Under the pieces are notes generated by a model. The model searched no databases. It was not told where the DNA came from and was given only the letters and a program-made list of their open reading frames with translations. Shown here piece by piece: positions 1 through 8,230 of a stretch of DNA of 64,000 nt. Position 1 is the first letter of the stretch. Each line of letters opens with the position of its first letter. Source of the stretch: an uncultured Veillonellaceae bacterium (lineage in GTDB: Bacteria > Bacillota > Negativicutes > Veillonellales > Dialisteraceae). The position numbers and the translations under genes are program-made. Location of the stretch: assembly GCA_958348245.1 (NCBI GenBank), contig CATVYJ010000002.1:186001-250000 (forward strand), read 5' to 3'.

Positions 1-1862
1 TGCGCGGGGATGATGCCCGCCGCGATGGCGGCTGCTTCCCGTTCGTTGGCTTCTTTCGTCTCTTCTTCGATTTCTTCACGGCTCCGGAAATCCGGCGGGG
101 TGTTCTTGAAGAGGCGGAACCAGCTGCGTACGGATTCGACCACGACGATGGCGACGAGGACGAACATCAGCGCGGAGATGACCACCATGGTCGTCTTGCC
201 GCCCGGGAGGTAGCTGTTGAATACGTTCTGATAGTCAGCCACAACGGTGATGAAGGCCATGAAGAAGCAGGGGATCATGGTGACCCATGCGTAGCGGCCG
301 CGGCCGGAGTGGATGATGTAGGAAGTGACAATGGCGAGAACCGTCGTCGCGAGGAGCTGGTTCGACACGCCGAAGAGCGGCCAGATGACGCCGATGTCGC
401 CCTGGAGGATGAGGTACATCCAGGAGCAGGTGATGACGAAGGAGCAGATGACGATGCCCGGCTTCCAGCTGCGGTCGCCGAAGGGTTCATAGACTTTGCT
501 CAGCAGTTCCTGCAGGAGGTAGCGCCCTACGCGGCACCCCGCGTCGATGAGGGTGAGGATGAAGAGGGCTTCGAACATGATGCAGAAGTGGTACCAGAGG
601 CCCATGAGGTGGTCCATGCCGGGGATCTTGGCGAAGATGTCCGCCATGCCGACGGCCAGGGATACCGCGCCGCCCGGGCGGTGCATCAGGTCTTCGCCGA
701 CCATCTGGGAGAGGGCGGGCAGATCCTGCACCTGCAGGCCCAGTTTGGCGAAGGCGTCCGCCGAGGAGTTGATGGCGAAGTAGTCGCTCGGATGGAGGCT
801 GCACGCGGCGATGAGGGCCATGACGGAGATGAAGGTCTCGGTCAGCATGGCGCCGTAGCCGACGGGCAGGGCCTGGCGTTCATTCTCCAGCATCTTCGGC
901 GTGGTGCCGGTGGCGATGATGCTGTGGAAGCCGGAGATGGCGCCGCAGGCGATGGTGATGAAAATGTACGGGAATACGGAGCCGGAGAGCACCGGGCCGC
1001 CGCCCCAGAGGAACTGGGAGAAGGCCGGCATGCGGATTTCCGGAGCCACGACGATGATGCCGATGGCGAGCAGCACGATGGTGCCGATTTTCATGTAGGT
1101 GGAGAGGTAGTCACGGGGCGCGAGGAGCAGCCAGATCGGGAGTACCGACGCGAGGAAGCCGTATACGCCGAGCATGATTTCCACCTGTTCGAGGTCGTAG
1201 GTGAAGAACGGAGCGAGCGCCGGATTGTCGCGCACGTACGGGCCGGCGACGACCGCCGCCAGGATGAGCGCCACGCCGAGGATGGTCGCTTCCTTGATCT
1301 GGCCGGGGCGGATGTATTTCGCATAGATGCCGACGATGATGGCCGCCGGGATGGTCATGCTCACGGTGAAGAAGCCCCAGGGGCTGTTGTGCAGGGAGTT
1401 CGCCACGACGACCGCCATGCCCGCTTCCGTCACGATGAGGAGCAGCAGCATGACCCAGAGGGCCGCGATGCCTGCGGTGTGGGAGACTTCGTCTTTCGCG
1501 ATCTCCGCCAGGGATTTCCCTTTGTGGCGGATGGAGGCGACGAGCACCACCATATCATGAACGGCGCCGGCGAAGACAGACCCGAAGAGCAGCCACAGGA
1601 GGCCCGGCATGAAGCCGAACTGCGCCGCGATGACCGGGCCTACCAGAGGACCCGCGCCGGCGATGGCCGCGAAATGATGACCGAATACGACCCACTTGTT
1701 CGTGGGGACGTAGTCCTGCCCGTCTTCGAACTCATAGGCCGGCGTCTTGCGGTACTGGTTCAGCGTGAGCACCTTCGCGGCGATCCACGCACCGTACAGC
1801 CGATAGGCCAGCATGAGGACGCAGACGGTAATGATGACTAGATACAGACCGTTCATTACCAT
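1..1862 (-). CDS. cstA: Carbon starvation protein CstA (peptide/pyruvate transporter), 3' end outside window
   Basis: This is an inner-membrane transporter of the CstA/BtsT family, whose members take up peptides or pyruvate. About 620 residues are visible and the stop codon lies beyond base 1. The N-terminal part reads MNGLYLVIITVCVLMLAYRL, followed by the family signature GHHFAAIAGAGPLVGPVIAA and then many hydrophobic segments. The last visible stretch is Glu/Ala-rich and hydrophilic, so the gene is probably nearly complete. The start at 1862 (ATG GTA ATG AAC) is chosen because the upstream sequence contains GAGGGGAG at good spacing. A near-consensus promoter lies 45 bp upstream. The substrate cannot be told from sequence. 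Confidence 0.9.
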   Translation of the reverse strand, partial: MVMNGLYLVIITVCVLMLAYRLYGAWIAAKVLTLNQYRKTPAYEFEDGQDYVPTNKWVVFGHHFAAIAGAGPLVGPVIAAQFGFMPGLLWLLFGSVFAGAVHDMVVLVASIRHKGKSLAEIAKDEVSHTAGIAALWVMLLLLIVTEAGMAVVVANSLHNSPWGFFTVSMTIPAAIIVGIYAKYIRPGQIKEATILGVALILAAVVAGPYVRDNPALAPFFTYDLEQVEIMLGVYGFLASVLPIWLLLAPRDYLSTYMKIGTIVLLAIGIIVVAPEIRMPAFSQFLWGGGPVLSGSVFPYIFITIACGAISGFHSIIATGTTPKMLENERQALPVGYGAMLTETFISVMALIAACSLHPSDYFAINSSADAFAKLGLQVQDLPALSQMVGEDLMHRPGGAVSLAVGMADIFAKIPGMDHLMGLWYHFCIMFEALFILTLIDAGCRVGRYLLQELLSKVYEPFGDRSWKPGIVICSFVITCSWMYLILQGDIGVIWPLFGVSNQLLATTVLAIVTSYIIHSGRGRYAWVTMIPCFFMAFITVVADYQNVFNSYLPGGKTTMVVISALMFVLVAIVVVESVRSWFRLFKNTPPDFRSREEIEEETKEANEREAAAIAAGIIPA

Positions 1863-1903
1863 AATGTTTCTCCCCTCATTTGGATAAATTTGGAATACTG
1901 CCA

Positions 1904-1952
1904 TATTATAGGCGCATGCGGTGCGCCCGTCAAACGCTATGTGCCTATAATA
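1904..1952 (-). promoter_or_regulatory. cstA promoter with overlapping inverted repeat
   Basis: On the minus strand TTGACG (1933-1928) and TATAAT (1910-1905) are separated by exactly 17 bp. The -10 lies in one arm of an imperfect 14-bp inverted repeat (1904-1917 and 1939-1952, one mismatch), so the second arm sits just upstream of the -35. This layout suggests an operator for a regulator or looping; the regulator is unknown. Confidence 0.7.
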
Positions 1953-2049
1953 GTACACTATTTATCGAATAAATGCATTCAAATTTCCTTTTCGGGGAGA
2001 ATTTTCATCGTTTTTCTGAAAGTCAAGAGGGAAATCTTCTCTTTCCATA

Positions 2050-2090
2050 GAAAAATCTCATGGATGACATGACAGTCCATGAGATTTTTC
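2050..2090. terminator. Bidirectional terminator
   Basis: A perfect 15-bp stem (2050-2064 with 2076-2090) and an 11-base loop carry A and T tracts at both ends. It terminates the minus-strand gene at 2148-2450 and could also stop plus-strand transcription. Confidence 0.85.
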
Positions 2091-2147
2091 TTTTATGCAT
2101 GCATTTTTGATATAAGCTGCCCCATGACGCTCATTTTCGGGACGATC

Positions 2148-2450
2148 TCACCAGTCCACGTAGGTGAGCGCCTTCTCCAGTTCGTAAAAGGATTTCCCGT
2201 CCCAGAGCACGTCGTCCAGCAGATGATCCATGCAGTCGTCGGGGTCGTCCGATTCGTAGGCGTACACGAGCCCCATGAAGTCCGCAAAGGGCTCTTTCGT
2301 CCAGCGGTACTTCTCCACAAAGACGCGCCAGGTGCCGCGGCCCGCGTGGCGGCGCAGGCCCGAAAAATGATAGACGAAGCTCTTGTGCCGGACGGAGCCG
2401 TCCGCATCCATGAGCATGTCCACAAAATCTTCCGTGTTCATTCCTTTCAT
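2148..2450 (-). CDS. Small acidic protein of unknown function
   Basis: This is a 100-residue soluble protein starting MKGMNTEDFVDMLMDADGSV, with an acidic centre (YESDDPDDCMDHLLDD). No signal peptide, membrane segment or known motif is seen. The start has GAGGAGGAAG upstream. The gene begins 12 bases after the stop of the MFS gene at 2463-3611 and ends at a strong terminator, so the two form an operon. The function is not recognised. It resembles small conserved proteins that accompany transporters, but this is only context. Confidence 0.6.
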   Translation of the reverse strand: MKGMNTEDFVDMLMDADGSVRHKSFVYHFSGLRRHAGRGTWRVFVEKYRWTKEPFADFMGLVYAYESDDPDDCMDHLLDDVLWDGKSFYELEKALTYVDW

Positions 2451-2462
2451 GGCTCTTCCTCC

Positions 2463-3611
2463 TCAGTCTTCTCTGTCTTTCGGGAGCGACACCGCCGCGG
2501 CGAGGCCCGCGATGCCCGCCACCCACAGGATCTGCAGCGCGTTCTGGAGGCCCCACAGGTCCGCCGCCCAGCCCACGACGGGCGCGAAGAGGCCCCCGAG
2601 GGTGGTGGTGAGGCCAAGGGTCACGCCGGAGGCGAAGCCCGCGTTCTTCGCGAGATACGTCTGGCCCAGCACGACGATGGGGCTGTAGGGCATGAAGATG
2701 GCCGCCGCCGCGGGCAGGAGCAGGGCGGTCGCCACTGTCACGTCCGTACTGTTCGTGAGCAGGAACATGGCGGGGATCATCACGAGGAAGGCCCCGCGGA
2801 TGATGGTCCGCATGGAAAAGCGGTCCGCCAGGAGGCCCCCGCCGTAGGTGAGGCACGCCCCCACGGTGAAGAGGATGGACAGGGCCGTGGAGCCCGCCCC
2901 TTCGTCCGCGCCGAGCACGTGGATCCAGTAGAGCGGGATGAACGTGTTGCACAGGGTGAATCCCAGCGCCCGGGCGAGGATGATGACGGAGAGCTTGCCG
3001 AAGGAGGCCCAGTCGTTCTCCGCCGCGCCGCGCTTTTTCTTCGCCGCCGCTTCCGACTGCGCCGCCGCGCGGAGCGCCCGGGGCATGCAGAAGAAGATGG
3101 CCGCCGCGATGGCCGCGTTCACCACGCCGAAAAGGGCCAGCCCCTCGATGCCCACGCCGTACGCGCAGAGCCCCGCCGCGGCCGGCCCCACGGCGAAGCC
3201 CGCGTTGCCCCCGACGGAAAAAGACCCGAGGGCCCGCCCTTTTTCGCCGCCGGCGATGCGGTTCACCATGAGCGCCCCTTCCGGATGGAAGAGCGAGCTC
3301 CCGAGGCCGCACATCATGGCCGCCGCGAAGAGCGACGCGTACGACGTGGAGAATCCGATCCACACCACGCTCGCCCCGGCGAGGAGCGGCCCGAGCGGCA
3401 CGAACCAGGGCTTCGACACCTTGTCCGAGTAGTAGCCGAACACGGGCTGGATGACCGAGGCCACCATCATATTGGCAAAAATGAGCGTCGCCGCCTCGCG
3501 GTACGACAGGTCGTACTGCAGGATGAAGTACGGCAGCAGCGCCGGCACCGCGCCCTGGCACCAGTCCACGGCGAAATGCCCCAGAGAAAACAGATAGACG
3601 AGACGGTTCAT
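2463..3611 (-). CDS. MFS transporter, fosmidomycin-resistance (Fsr)-like
   Basis: This is a 382-residue major facilitator protein with about 12 hydrophobic segments. The N-terminus (MNRLVYLFSLGHFAVDWCQG) and the motifs LPYF, GYYSDK and SSLFHPEGA match the Fsr/MFS family of drug efflux carriers. The start at 3611 is preferred over longer in-frame options because GGGGAG lies 7 bases upstream and the extended -10 promoter at 3642-3650 leaves no room for more coding sequence. Efflux of a toxic compound is inferred from the family; the real substrate is unknown. It is co-transcribed with the small protein at 2148-2450. Confidence 0.85.
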   Translation of the reverse strand: MNRLVYLFSLGHFAVDWCQGAVPALLPYFILQYDLSYREAATLIFANMMVASVIQPVFGYYSDKVSKPWFVPLGPLLAGASVVWIGFSTSYASLFAAAMMCGLGSSLFHPEGALMVNRIAGGEKGRALGSFSVGGNAGFAVGPAAAGLCAYGVGIEGLALFGVVNAAIAAAIFFCMPRALRAAAQSEAAAKKKRGAAENDWASFGKLSVIILARALGFTLCNTFIPLYWIHVLGADEGAGSTALSILFTVGACLTYGGGLLADRFSMRTIIRGAFLVMIPAMFLLTNSTDVTVATALLLPAAAAIFMPYSPIVVLGQTYLAKNAGFASGVTLGLTTTLGGLFAPVVGWAADLWGLQNALQILWVAGIAGLAAAVSLPKDRED

Positions 3612-3641
3612 AGCCGCACTCCCCTTTCGAGATTTCCCTTT

Positions 3642-3650
3642 ATTATACCA
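3642..3650 (-). promoter_or_regulatory. Extended -10 promoter of the Fsr-like gene
   Basis: TGG-TATAAT is read on the minus strand, about 31 bp before the start codon at 3611. No good -35 is visible, as expected for an extended -10 promoter. Confidence 0.6.
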
Positions 3651-3682
3651 GACCGGCCCGCGCCGCGCCTGTGCGGGCACGC

Positions 3683-3708
3683 AAAAAAGAGACCCCGGAG
3701 GGTCCCTT
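3683..3708 (-). terminator. Terminator of the SBP pair
   Basis: On the minus strand the stem AGGGACCC / GGGTCTCT (one G-U pair) is followed by six T. It lies just after the stop of the lipoprotein gene at 3718. Confidence 0.85.
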
Positions 3709-3717
3709 TCGTCCGAT

Positions 3718-4569
3718 TCACTGCTGCGCGTTTTTCACGGCGAGCTCGCTGCACTCCTGCGTCCACTTCGCAAAATTCCCTGCCTGCTGATTCTCCTTGA
3801 CGACCTCATTGATGAGCTTCACCAGATCCTCATTGCCCTTCGGCACCGCCACGGCGGACGCGCTGTCCGCGCCCTCAAAGATGACGCCCGAATCGGCGAT
3901 GGCCGGATTCATGATGAGATACTGCTGCGCCACCACGCGCTGCGCCGGGACCGCTTCCACCTTGCCGTGCTGCAGCTCCATGAGCGCGTCGCCCACATGA
4001 TCCAGCGAGACGATCTGCCCGTCCTTGATATACTTCTTCGCGAGAGCCTCCTGCTGGGTGGACTTCTGTACGGCGATGGGCTTCCCGTAGAAATCTTCCA
4101 TCTTCGTATACTTGCCCGCGTCTTCCTTGCGGACGAGCAGGATATTATGATCATTCAGATACGTATCGGAAAAATCGACGGCCTTCTTCCGCTCCTCTGT
4201 GGGCGTGATGCCGGAGATGGCGATATCCACCTTATTCGCCGCGATGGACGACAGGATGGCGGAGAAATTCATGTCCTGCACTTCGAGCGCGACGCCGAGC
4301 TTGTCGGCGATGGCCTGAGCCAGCTTGATATCGATGCCCGTTACGGTCTTCTCACTCTTTGACGTATCGATAAATTCATAGGGCGGGAAACCCGACGCCG
4401 TGCCGACGACCAGCTTGCCCCGCTCCTTGATCTGCTGCATGAGCGCGCCCTGCGGCGCCCCCTCGGCTTTCGCCGCCTCTTTCTTCTCTCCGCTGCCGCC
4501 GCAGCCCGCCGCGAGCATCACGCCCGCCAGCGCCGCCGCAGCGAGCGCCGCTTTCCATACCGGTTTCAT
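3718..4569 (-). CDS. Amino-acid ABC transporter substrate-binding lipoprotein (copy 2)
   Basis: This is a 283-residue periplasmic binding protein of the polar amino acid (SBP_bac_3) family. It has a lipoprotein signal with the lipobox LAAGC at about residues 19-23. Core motifs are GKLVVGTASGFPPYEFID, VTGIDIKLAQAIADKLGV, DIAISGITPTEERKKAVDFS and KPIAVQKSTQQEALAKKY. It is a clear paralogue of the next gene upstream (4592-5455), separated by 22 bp, and shares its promoter. No permease or ATPase gene is adjacent, so the pair must use a transporter encoded elsewhere. The ligand is unknown, probably an amino acid. Confidence 0.9.
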   Translation of the reverse strand: MKPVWKAALAAAALAGVMLAAGCGGSGEKKEAAKAEGAPQGALMQQIKERGKLVVGTASGFPPYEFIDTSKSEKTVTGIDIKLAQAIADKLGVALEVQDMNFSAILSSIAANKVDIAISGITPTEERKKAVDFSDTYLNDHNILLVRKEDAGKYTKMEDFYGKPIAVQKSTQQEALAKKYIKDGQIVSLDHVGDALMELQHGKVEAVPAQRVVAQQYLIMNPAIADSGVIFEGADSASAVAVPKGNEDLVKLINEVVKENQQAGNFAKWTQECSELAVKNAQQ

Positions 4570-4591
4570 TCGCTTACGCCTCTTTTCTCAC

Positions 4592-5455
4592 TCAGTCCAT
4601 CTTCGCGTTGGCCACGGATTTCTGGATGTATTCTTCTTCCCACTTCTTGAAATTGCCGTTCTCCGTATTTTCCCTGATGGCCTCGTTGACCACTTTCAGC
4701 AGGTCTTCATTGCCCTTCTGGAGCGCGGCGGCGCTGTCCTTCGTGCCATTCTTGAAGTGCACCCCTTCCGCAAACATGAGGTCGTCGTTGTACACGAGGT
4801 ACTGCTTGCCGCAGATGCCCTCCACCACGACGCCGTCCGCCTTACCGTGCTTCAGCTCCAGCACCGCTTCCGGCACATGGGCGAGCCCCACGATCTTCGC
4901 GTCCTTGATCTCCGCGTTCGCCAGGATCTCCTGCGTGGTGGACTTCTGCACGGCGATATTCTTGCCGTAGAAATCTTCGAGCGACTTATACTTGTCCGCG
5001 TCGGCCTTGCGGATGAGGATCATCTGCTCCGTGGGCAGGTACACGTCGGAGAAATCCATGGTCTTGCGCCGTTCGTCCGTGGGATTGATGCCCGAAATGG
5101 CCAGATCCACCTTGCCCGCGGTGAGCGACGAGAGAAGCGACTGGAAATTCATGTCCTGAATCTCGAGCTTCACGCCCAGCTTGTCCGCCACGGCCTTCGC
5201 GAGCTCCATGTCGATGCCGATGACCGTCTTGTCGCCCTTGGACGCGTCGATAAATTCATAGGGCGGATAGCCCGACGCCGTGCCCACTACGAGCTTGCCG
5301 CTCTGCTTGATCTTCTGCATCACCGCACCCTGCTGCGCGCCCTGGGCGGTTCCTTCCGCCTTCTTCTCTCCGCTGCCGCCGCAACCCGCCAGCAGAAGCA
5401 TGCCCGCCGCCGCGGCCGCCGCCAGCGCCGCTTTGCCCATCCATTTCTTTTCCAT
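4592..5455 (-). CDS. Amino-acid ABC transporter substrate-binding lipoprotein (copy 1)
   Basis: This 287-residue lipoprotein (lipobox LLAGC) belongs to the same SBP_bac_3 family as its neighbour at 3718-4569. Shared blocks include GKLVVGTASGYPPYEFIDAS, GIDMELAKAVADKLGV and DLAISGINPTDERRKTMDFS. The start at 5455 (MEKKWMGK) is preferred to an in-frame ATG 15 bases upstream because GGAGG lies 8 bases before it. Binding-pocket neighbourhoods differ between the copies (for example TEQMILIR against NDHNILLVR), so they may bind different ligands. The gene is driven by a near-consensus promoter at 5513-5541. Confidence 0.9.
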   Translation of the reverse strand: MEKKWMGKAALAAAAAAGMLLLAGCGGSGEKKAEGTAQGAQQGAVMQKIKQSGKLVVGTASGYPPYEFIDASKGDKTVIGIDMELAKAVADKLGVKLEIQDMNFQSLLSSLTAGKVDLAISGINPTDERRKTMDFSDVYLPTEQMILIRKADADKYKSLEDFYGKNIAVQKSTTQEILANAEIKDAKIVGLAHVPEAVLELKHGKADGVVVEGICGKQYLVYNDDLMFAEGVHFKNGTKDSAAALQKGNEDLLKVVNEAIRENTENGNFKKWEEEYIQKSVANAKMD

Positions 5456-5512
5456 GATACATCCCTCCATCTGTCTCCGGCGTCCGCCGGTCTTCTTTCA
5501 AACGTATGCCAA

Positions 5513-5541
5513 ATCTTAGCATATTTATTCATCTCTGTCAA
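5513..5541 (-). promoter_or_regulatory. Promoter of the SBP pair
   Basis: Minus strand TTGACA (5541-5536), 17-bp spacer, TAAGAT (5518-5513). The spacer and flanks are AT-rich. Confidence 0.8.
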
Positions 5542-5651
5542 TAAATATGCTTCGCATGCCCTTTCTTTTCTGACAGAACCCGCGCTTTACCGGCCAATTC
5601 CCCCGCCGCGCCATGCATACGCCGTGCATAGAGTGTATAAAAAAGCCCACG

Positions 5652-5680
5652 AAAAAAGCCGTCTCCCGAAGGAAACGGCC
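5652..5680 (-). terminator. Terminator of MFS gene 5694-6905
   Basis: Minus strand: GCCGTTTCC, loop TTCG, GGAGACGGC, then TTTTTT. Confidence 0.85.
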
Positions 5681-5693
5681 CGTATGGCTTTGC

Positions 5694-6905
5694 TCACTGT
5701 CTGGCGAGGCGTTCTTCTTCCCAGCGTTCCGCGGAGAATTTGCCCGTCTTGCCCAGTTCGATGTAGTAGAAGTAGATGCCGAAGAAAGCGACCGCCGCCG
5801 CCACGAGGTACATCATGGAGAACCCGTAGTCCGGCACGAGGCTGCCCAGGAGGAAGGGCCCGAAGCCGATGCCCAGATCGAGCAGGACGAAGTAGATCGA
5901 CCGGAGGGAGCCCGCATGGCTCAGGAAGGTGCACCGGAGCGTCAGGTTGTGGCAGGTGGTGACCAGCGTCCGGTAGCCCGCGCCGAAGAGGAAGCCCGAA
6001 ATGAGGAGCATCCAGTTCGCAGACGAGATGGAGAGCGCGATCATGGAGACCACGATGAGGAGCAGCGCCGGATAGACCGCCATGTCGCGGCCGCTCCGCT
6101 CGAGGAGATACCCCGCGAGAGGCCGGCAGAGGAACGTGGCGAAGGCGAAGCAGTAGAAGAAGTACACGCCGCCCGAAGCGGGAAGGCCGCTCGCGATGGC
6201 GTATTCGCCGAGGAACGTGATGACCACGGAGTAGCACAGCCCGCCCAGGAAGGCCAGCACGGCGATGCCGAGCGCGCGGCGGACGAAGAAATTGTCCACC
6301 CGGGCCGGACGCCGCTCCGTATCGCCCGCGCGGTGGATGACCGTGCGGCGCGGCATCTGCACGAAGAAGGCGAGCAGCAGCGCCACGAGCGCCATGGCCG
6401 ACGCGGCGAGCGCCCCCGTCTCCAGCCCGTTTTCATCGATGAAGCGCAGCGCGAGGAAAGGCCCCGCGGCGGACGCCGCCGCCACCGCCGACGTGTAGTA
6501 GCGGGTGATGCGGCCCACTTCCTTCATGGGCGTGAGCGCCGCCGCCGCGGTGGAGCACGCCGTGGTCGCCGCGCCGAAAGCCACGCCGTGGAGGAAACGC
6601 ACCGCCATGAAAGCGGCGAGCCCCGGCGCCGCCAGGTACGGCAGCGACAGCAGGAAGAAGCAGCCCAGACTGCCCAGCAGCATGATGCGCCGGTCCAGCT
6701 TGTCCAGGATGCGGTTCACCGGGCCGCGGGTGGACAGCGCGCCCGCCATGAACAGGCCCGACGCCAGCCCGGCCACGCTGAGAGACGTGTCCCACCGGGC
6801 AAGCGTATAGCTCACCGTCCAGAGCATCATCATGAAGTAGACCACGTAAATCAGGAAATTGATCCCCGCGTTGCATACGTAAGACCGTGCCCAGAGTTTC
6901 TGCAT
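5694..6905 (-). CDS. MFS transporter
   Basis: This is a 403-residue major facilitator protein with about 12 hydrophobic segments and a hydrophilic central loop around HRAGDTERRPARVDNFFVRR. It starts MQKLWARSYVCNAGINFLIY after a strong AGGAGG site. A motif-A-like loop (NRILDKLDRR) and RPLAGYLLERSGRD follow the helix 2-3 and 8-9 pattern of the superfamily. It is transcribed away from the LysR gene at 7250-8137 and may be its target. The substrate is unknown. Confidence 0.8.
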   Translation of the reverse strand: MQKLWARSYVCNAGINFLIYVVYFMMMLWTVSYTLARWDTSLSVAGLASGLFMAGALSTRGPVNRILDKLDRRIMLLGSLGCFFLLSLPYLAAPGLAAFMAVRFLHGVAFGAATTACSTAAAALTPMKEVGRITRYYTSAVAAASAAGPFLALRFIDENGLETGALAASAMALVALLLAFFVQMPRRTVIHRAGDTERRPARVDNFFVRRALGIAVLAFLGGLCYSVVITFLGEYAIASGLPASGGVYFFYCFAFATFLCRPLAGYLLERSGRDMAVYPALLLIVVSMIALSISSANWMLLISGFLFGAGYRTLVTTCHNLTLRCTFLSHAGSLRSIYFVLLDLGIGFGPFLLGSLVPDYGFSMMYLVAAAVAFFGIYFYYIELGKTGKFSAERWEEERLARQ

Positions 6906-7249
6906 GTTTCCTCCTGTATGAAATTTGAAATCCGGCGCTTCCGCCTTCGCGCGATTTTACTATTTTCCATTATAATGCAAAGCGTTTTCCCCCGTCTAAT
7001 GCAGTCTGCCAATCGCGCCCATGCACGGCGTGCATAATGCGTTTTCCCGGGAGGGAATCCGCTCCGTTTTTTCTTCTGTCCCCATCCTATATATTTTATT
7101 ATGCATCAGGTTCATGGAAATTTCCACTTCAATCATAAAATAAATTGCATCTTTCATAGCGTTCCCAGAAATCACCGGCTATAATGAAACCAGAACCGCA
7201 TGCACGGGATTCATGACGCTCCGGGCGCGCCCCGGCGAAAGGAGGCCCC
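6906..7249. promoter_or_regulatory. Divergent intergenic region between MFS and lysR-type genes
   Basis: The 344-bp region is AT-richer than its neighbours. A minus-strand TATAAT at 6974-6969 probably serves the MFS gene. A plus-strand GGC-TATAAT at 7180-7185 probably serves the LysR gene. The spacing between the genes is typical for a LysR-type divergent regulatory region; no single operator could be assigned with confidence. No coding sequence is seen. Confidence 0.5.
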
Positions 7250-8137
7250 ATGGAAATCAATCAGCTGAAATACTTCTGCGCGCTGGCCGGCATCCGCCAT
7301 TTCACCCGCGCCGCGCAGGAGATCTCCATCTCCCAGTCCGCGCTCTCCCGATCCATCCACAAGCTGGAGCAGGAGCTGGGCGTGCCGCTGTTTCTGCGGG
7401 GCAGCCGGGAGGCGCGCCTCACCGCGCAGGGGCAGCGCTTCCTCATCCACGCCGAGCGGGCCCTCCGCGAGATCGAGCGGGCCCGGCAGGACATCGAGAG
7501 CGGCGGCGACCCCGCCCGCGGCGTGATCGGCCTCTCTTTCATGCATTCCCTCGGCATCCACATCCTGCCCCAGCTGCTGAGCGAATTCAAGGCGCTCTAC
7601 CCGGACATCCAGTTCAGCCTGAATCAGGACAATTCCTCCGTCCTCGCCCAGAGTCTTCTCGAGGGGCGGGCGGACATCTGCCTCTGCTCCATCATGGTAA
7701 ATATGGAGCAGCTCGCCTGGCTTTACCTCTACACGGAGGAGCTCTTCGCGGTCGTGCCGAAGGGCCATCCCTTCGCGGACAAAAAGAGCATCGACCTCAA
7801 GGAGATCGAAGACCAGCCGTTCATCACGCTCAAGCCGAACTACAGCCTGCGCATCCTCACCGACCAGTTCTGCGCCATCAGCGGCATCCGCCCGCCGGTC
7901 ATTTTCGAAGGGGACGACATCAATACCGCCGCGGCGCTCGTCTCCGCCCATCTCGGGGTGAGCCTCCTGCCGCGCATCACCGGCATCGAGACGGCGGGGC
8001 TCGTCTTCATCCCCGTGTCGTTTCCGGTGTGCCGCCGCGAGATCGGCCTCGCGTGGAGCACCACCCGCCCGCTCTCTCCGGCGGCGCTCCTTTTCCAGCA
8101 GTTCGTCATCAACCGGTTCCGGGAGAAACGGGACTGA
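7250..8137 (+). CDS. LysR-family transcriptional regulator
   Basis: This 295-residue regulator has an N-terminal winged helix-turn-helix (MEINQLKYFCALAGIRHFTR, then SISQSALSRSIHKLEQELGV at about 27-46 and RGSREARLTAQG). A LysR-type periplasmic-like effector domain follows from about residue 90 to the end. The start is supported by AAAGGAGG four bases before ATG. It is divergent from the MFS gene at 5694-6905, which it may control. The effector is unknown. A terminator shared with the convergent gene follows. Confidence 0.92.
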   Translation: MEINQLKYFCALAGIRHFTRAAQEISISQSALSRSIHKLEQELGVPLFLRGSREARLTAQGQRFLIHAERALREIERARQDIESGGDPARGVIGLSFMHSLGIHILPQLLSEFKALYPDIQFSLNQDNSSVLAQSLLEGRADICLCSIMVNMEQLAWLYLYTEELFAVVPKGHPFADKKSIDLKEIEDQPFITLKPNYSLRILTDQFCAISGIRPPVIFEGDDINTAAALVSAHLGVSLLPRITGIETAGLVFIPVSFPVCRREIGLAWSTTRPLSPAALLFQQFVINRFREKRD

Positions 8138-8183
8138 CCGCCCGCCGCGCGCGGGCTTTTTTCCTGCCCGGGAAAAGCGCGCG

Positions 8184-8225
8184 AAAAAAACGCCCGCGGA
8201 AATTTTCCGTCAGGCGTTTTCTTTT
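8184..8225. terminator. Bidirectional terminator between convergent genes
   Basis: A stem AACGCC...GGCGTT encloses an inner palindrome CGGAAATTTTCCG and has A and T tracts on both sides. It serves the LysR gene on plus and the isomerase gene on minus. Confidence 0.8.
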
Positions 8226-8230
8226 TGCGT

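Noticed and set aside
309..1841. Long plus-strand open frame rich in Glu, Asp, Arg, His
   Set aside because: It is the antisense shadow of cstA. The minus strand codes for a clear CstA protein over the same bases.
5613..7037. Plus-strand open frame opposite the MFS gene
   Set aside because: Shadow of the MFS gene at 5694-6905; composition is that of an antisense frame in GC-rich DNA.
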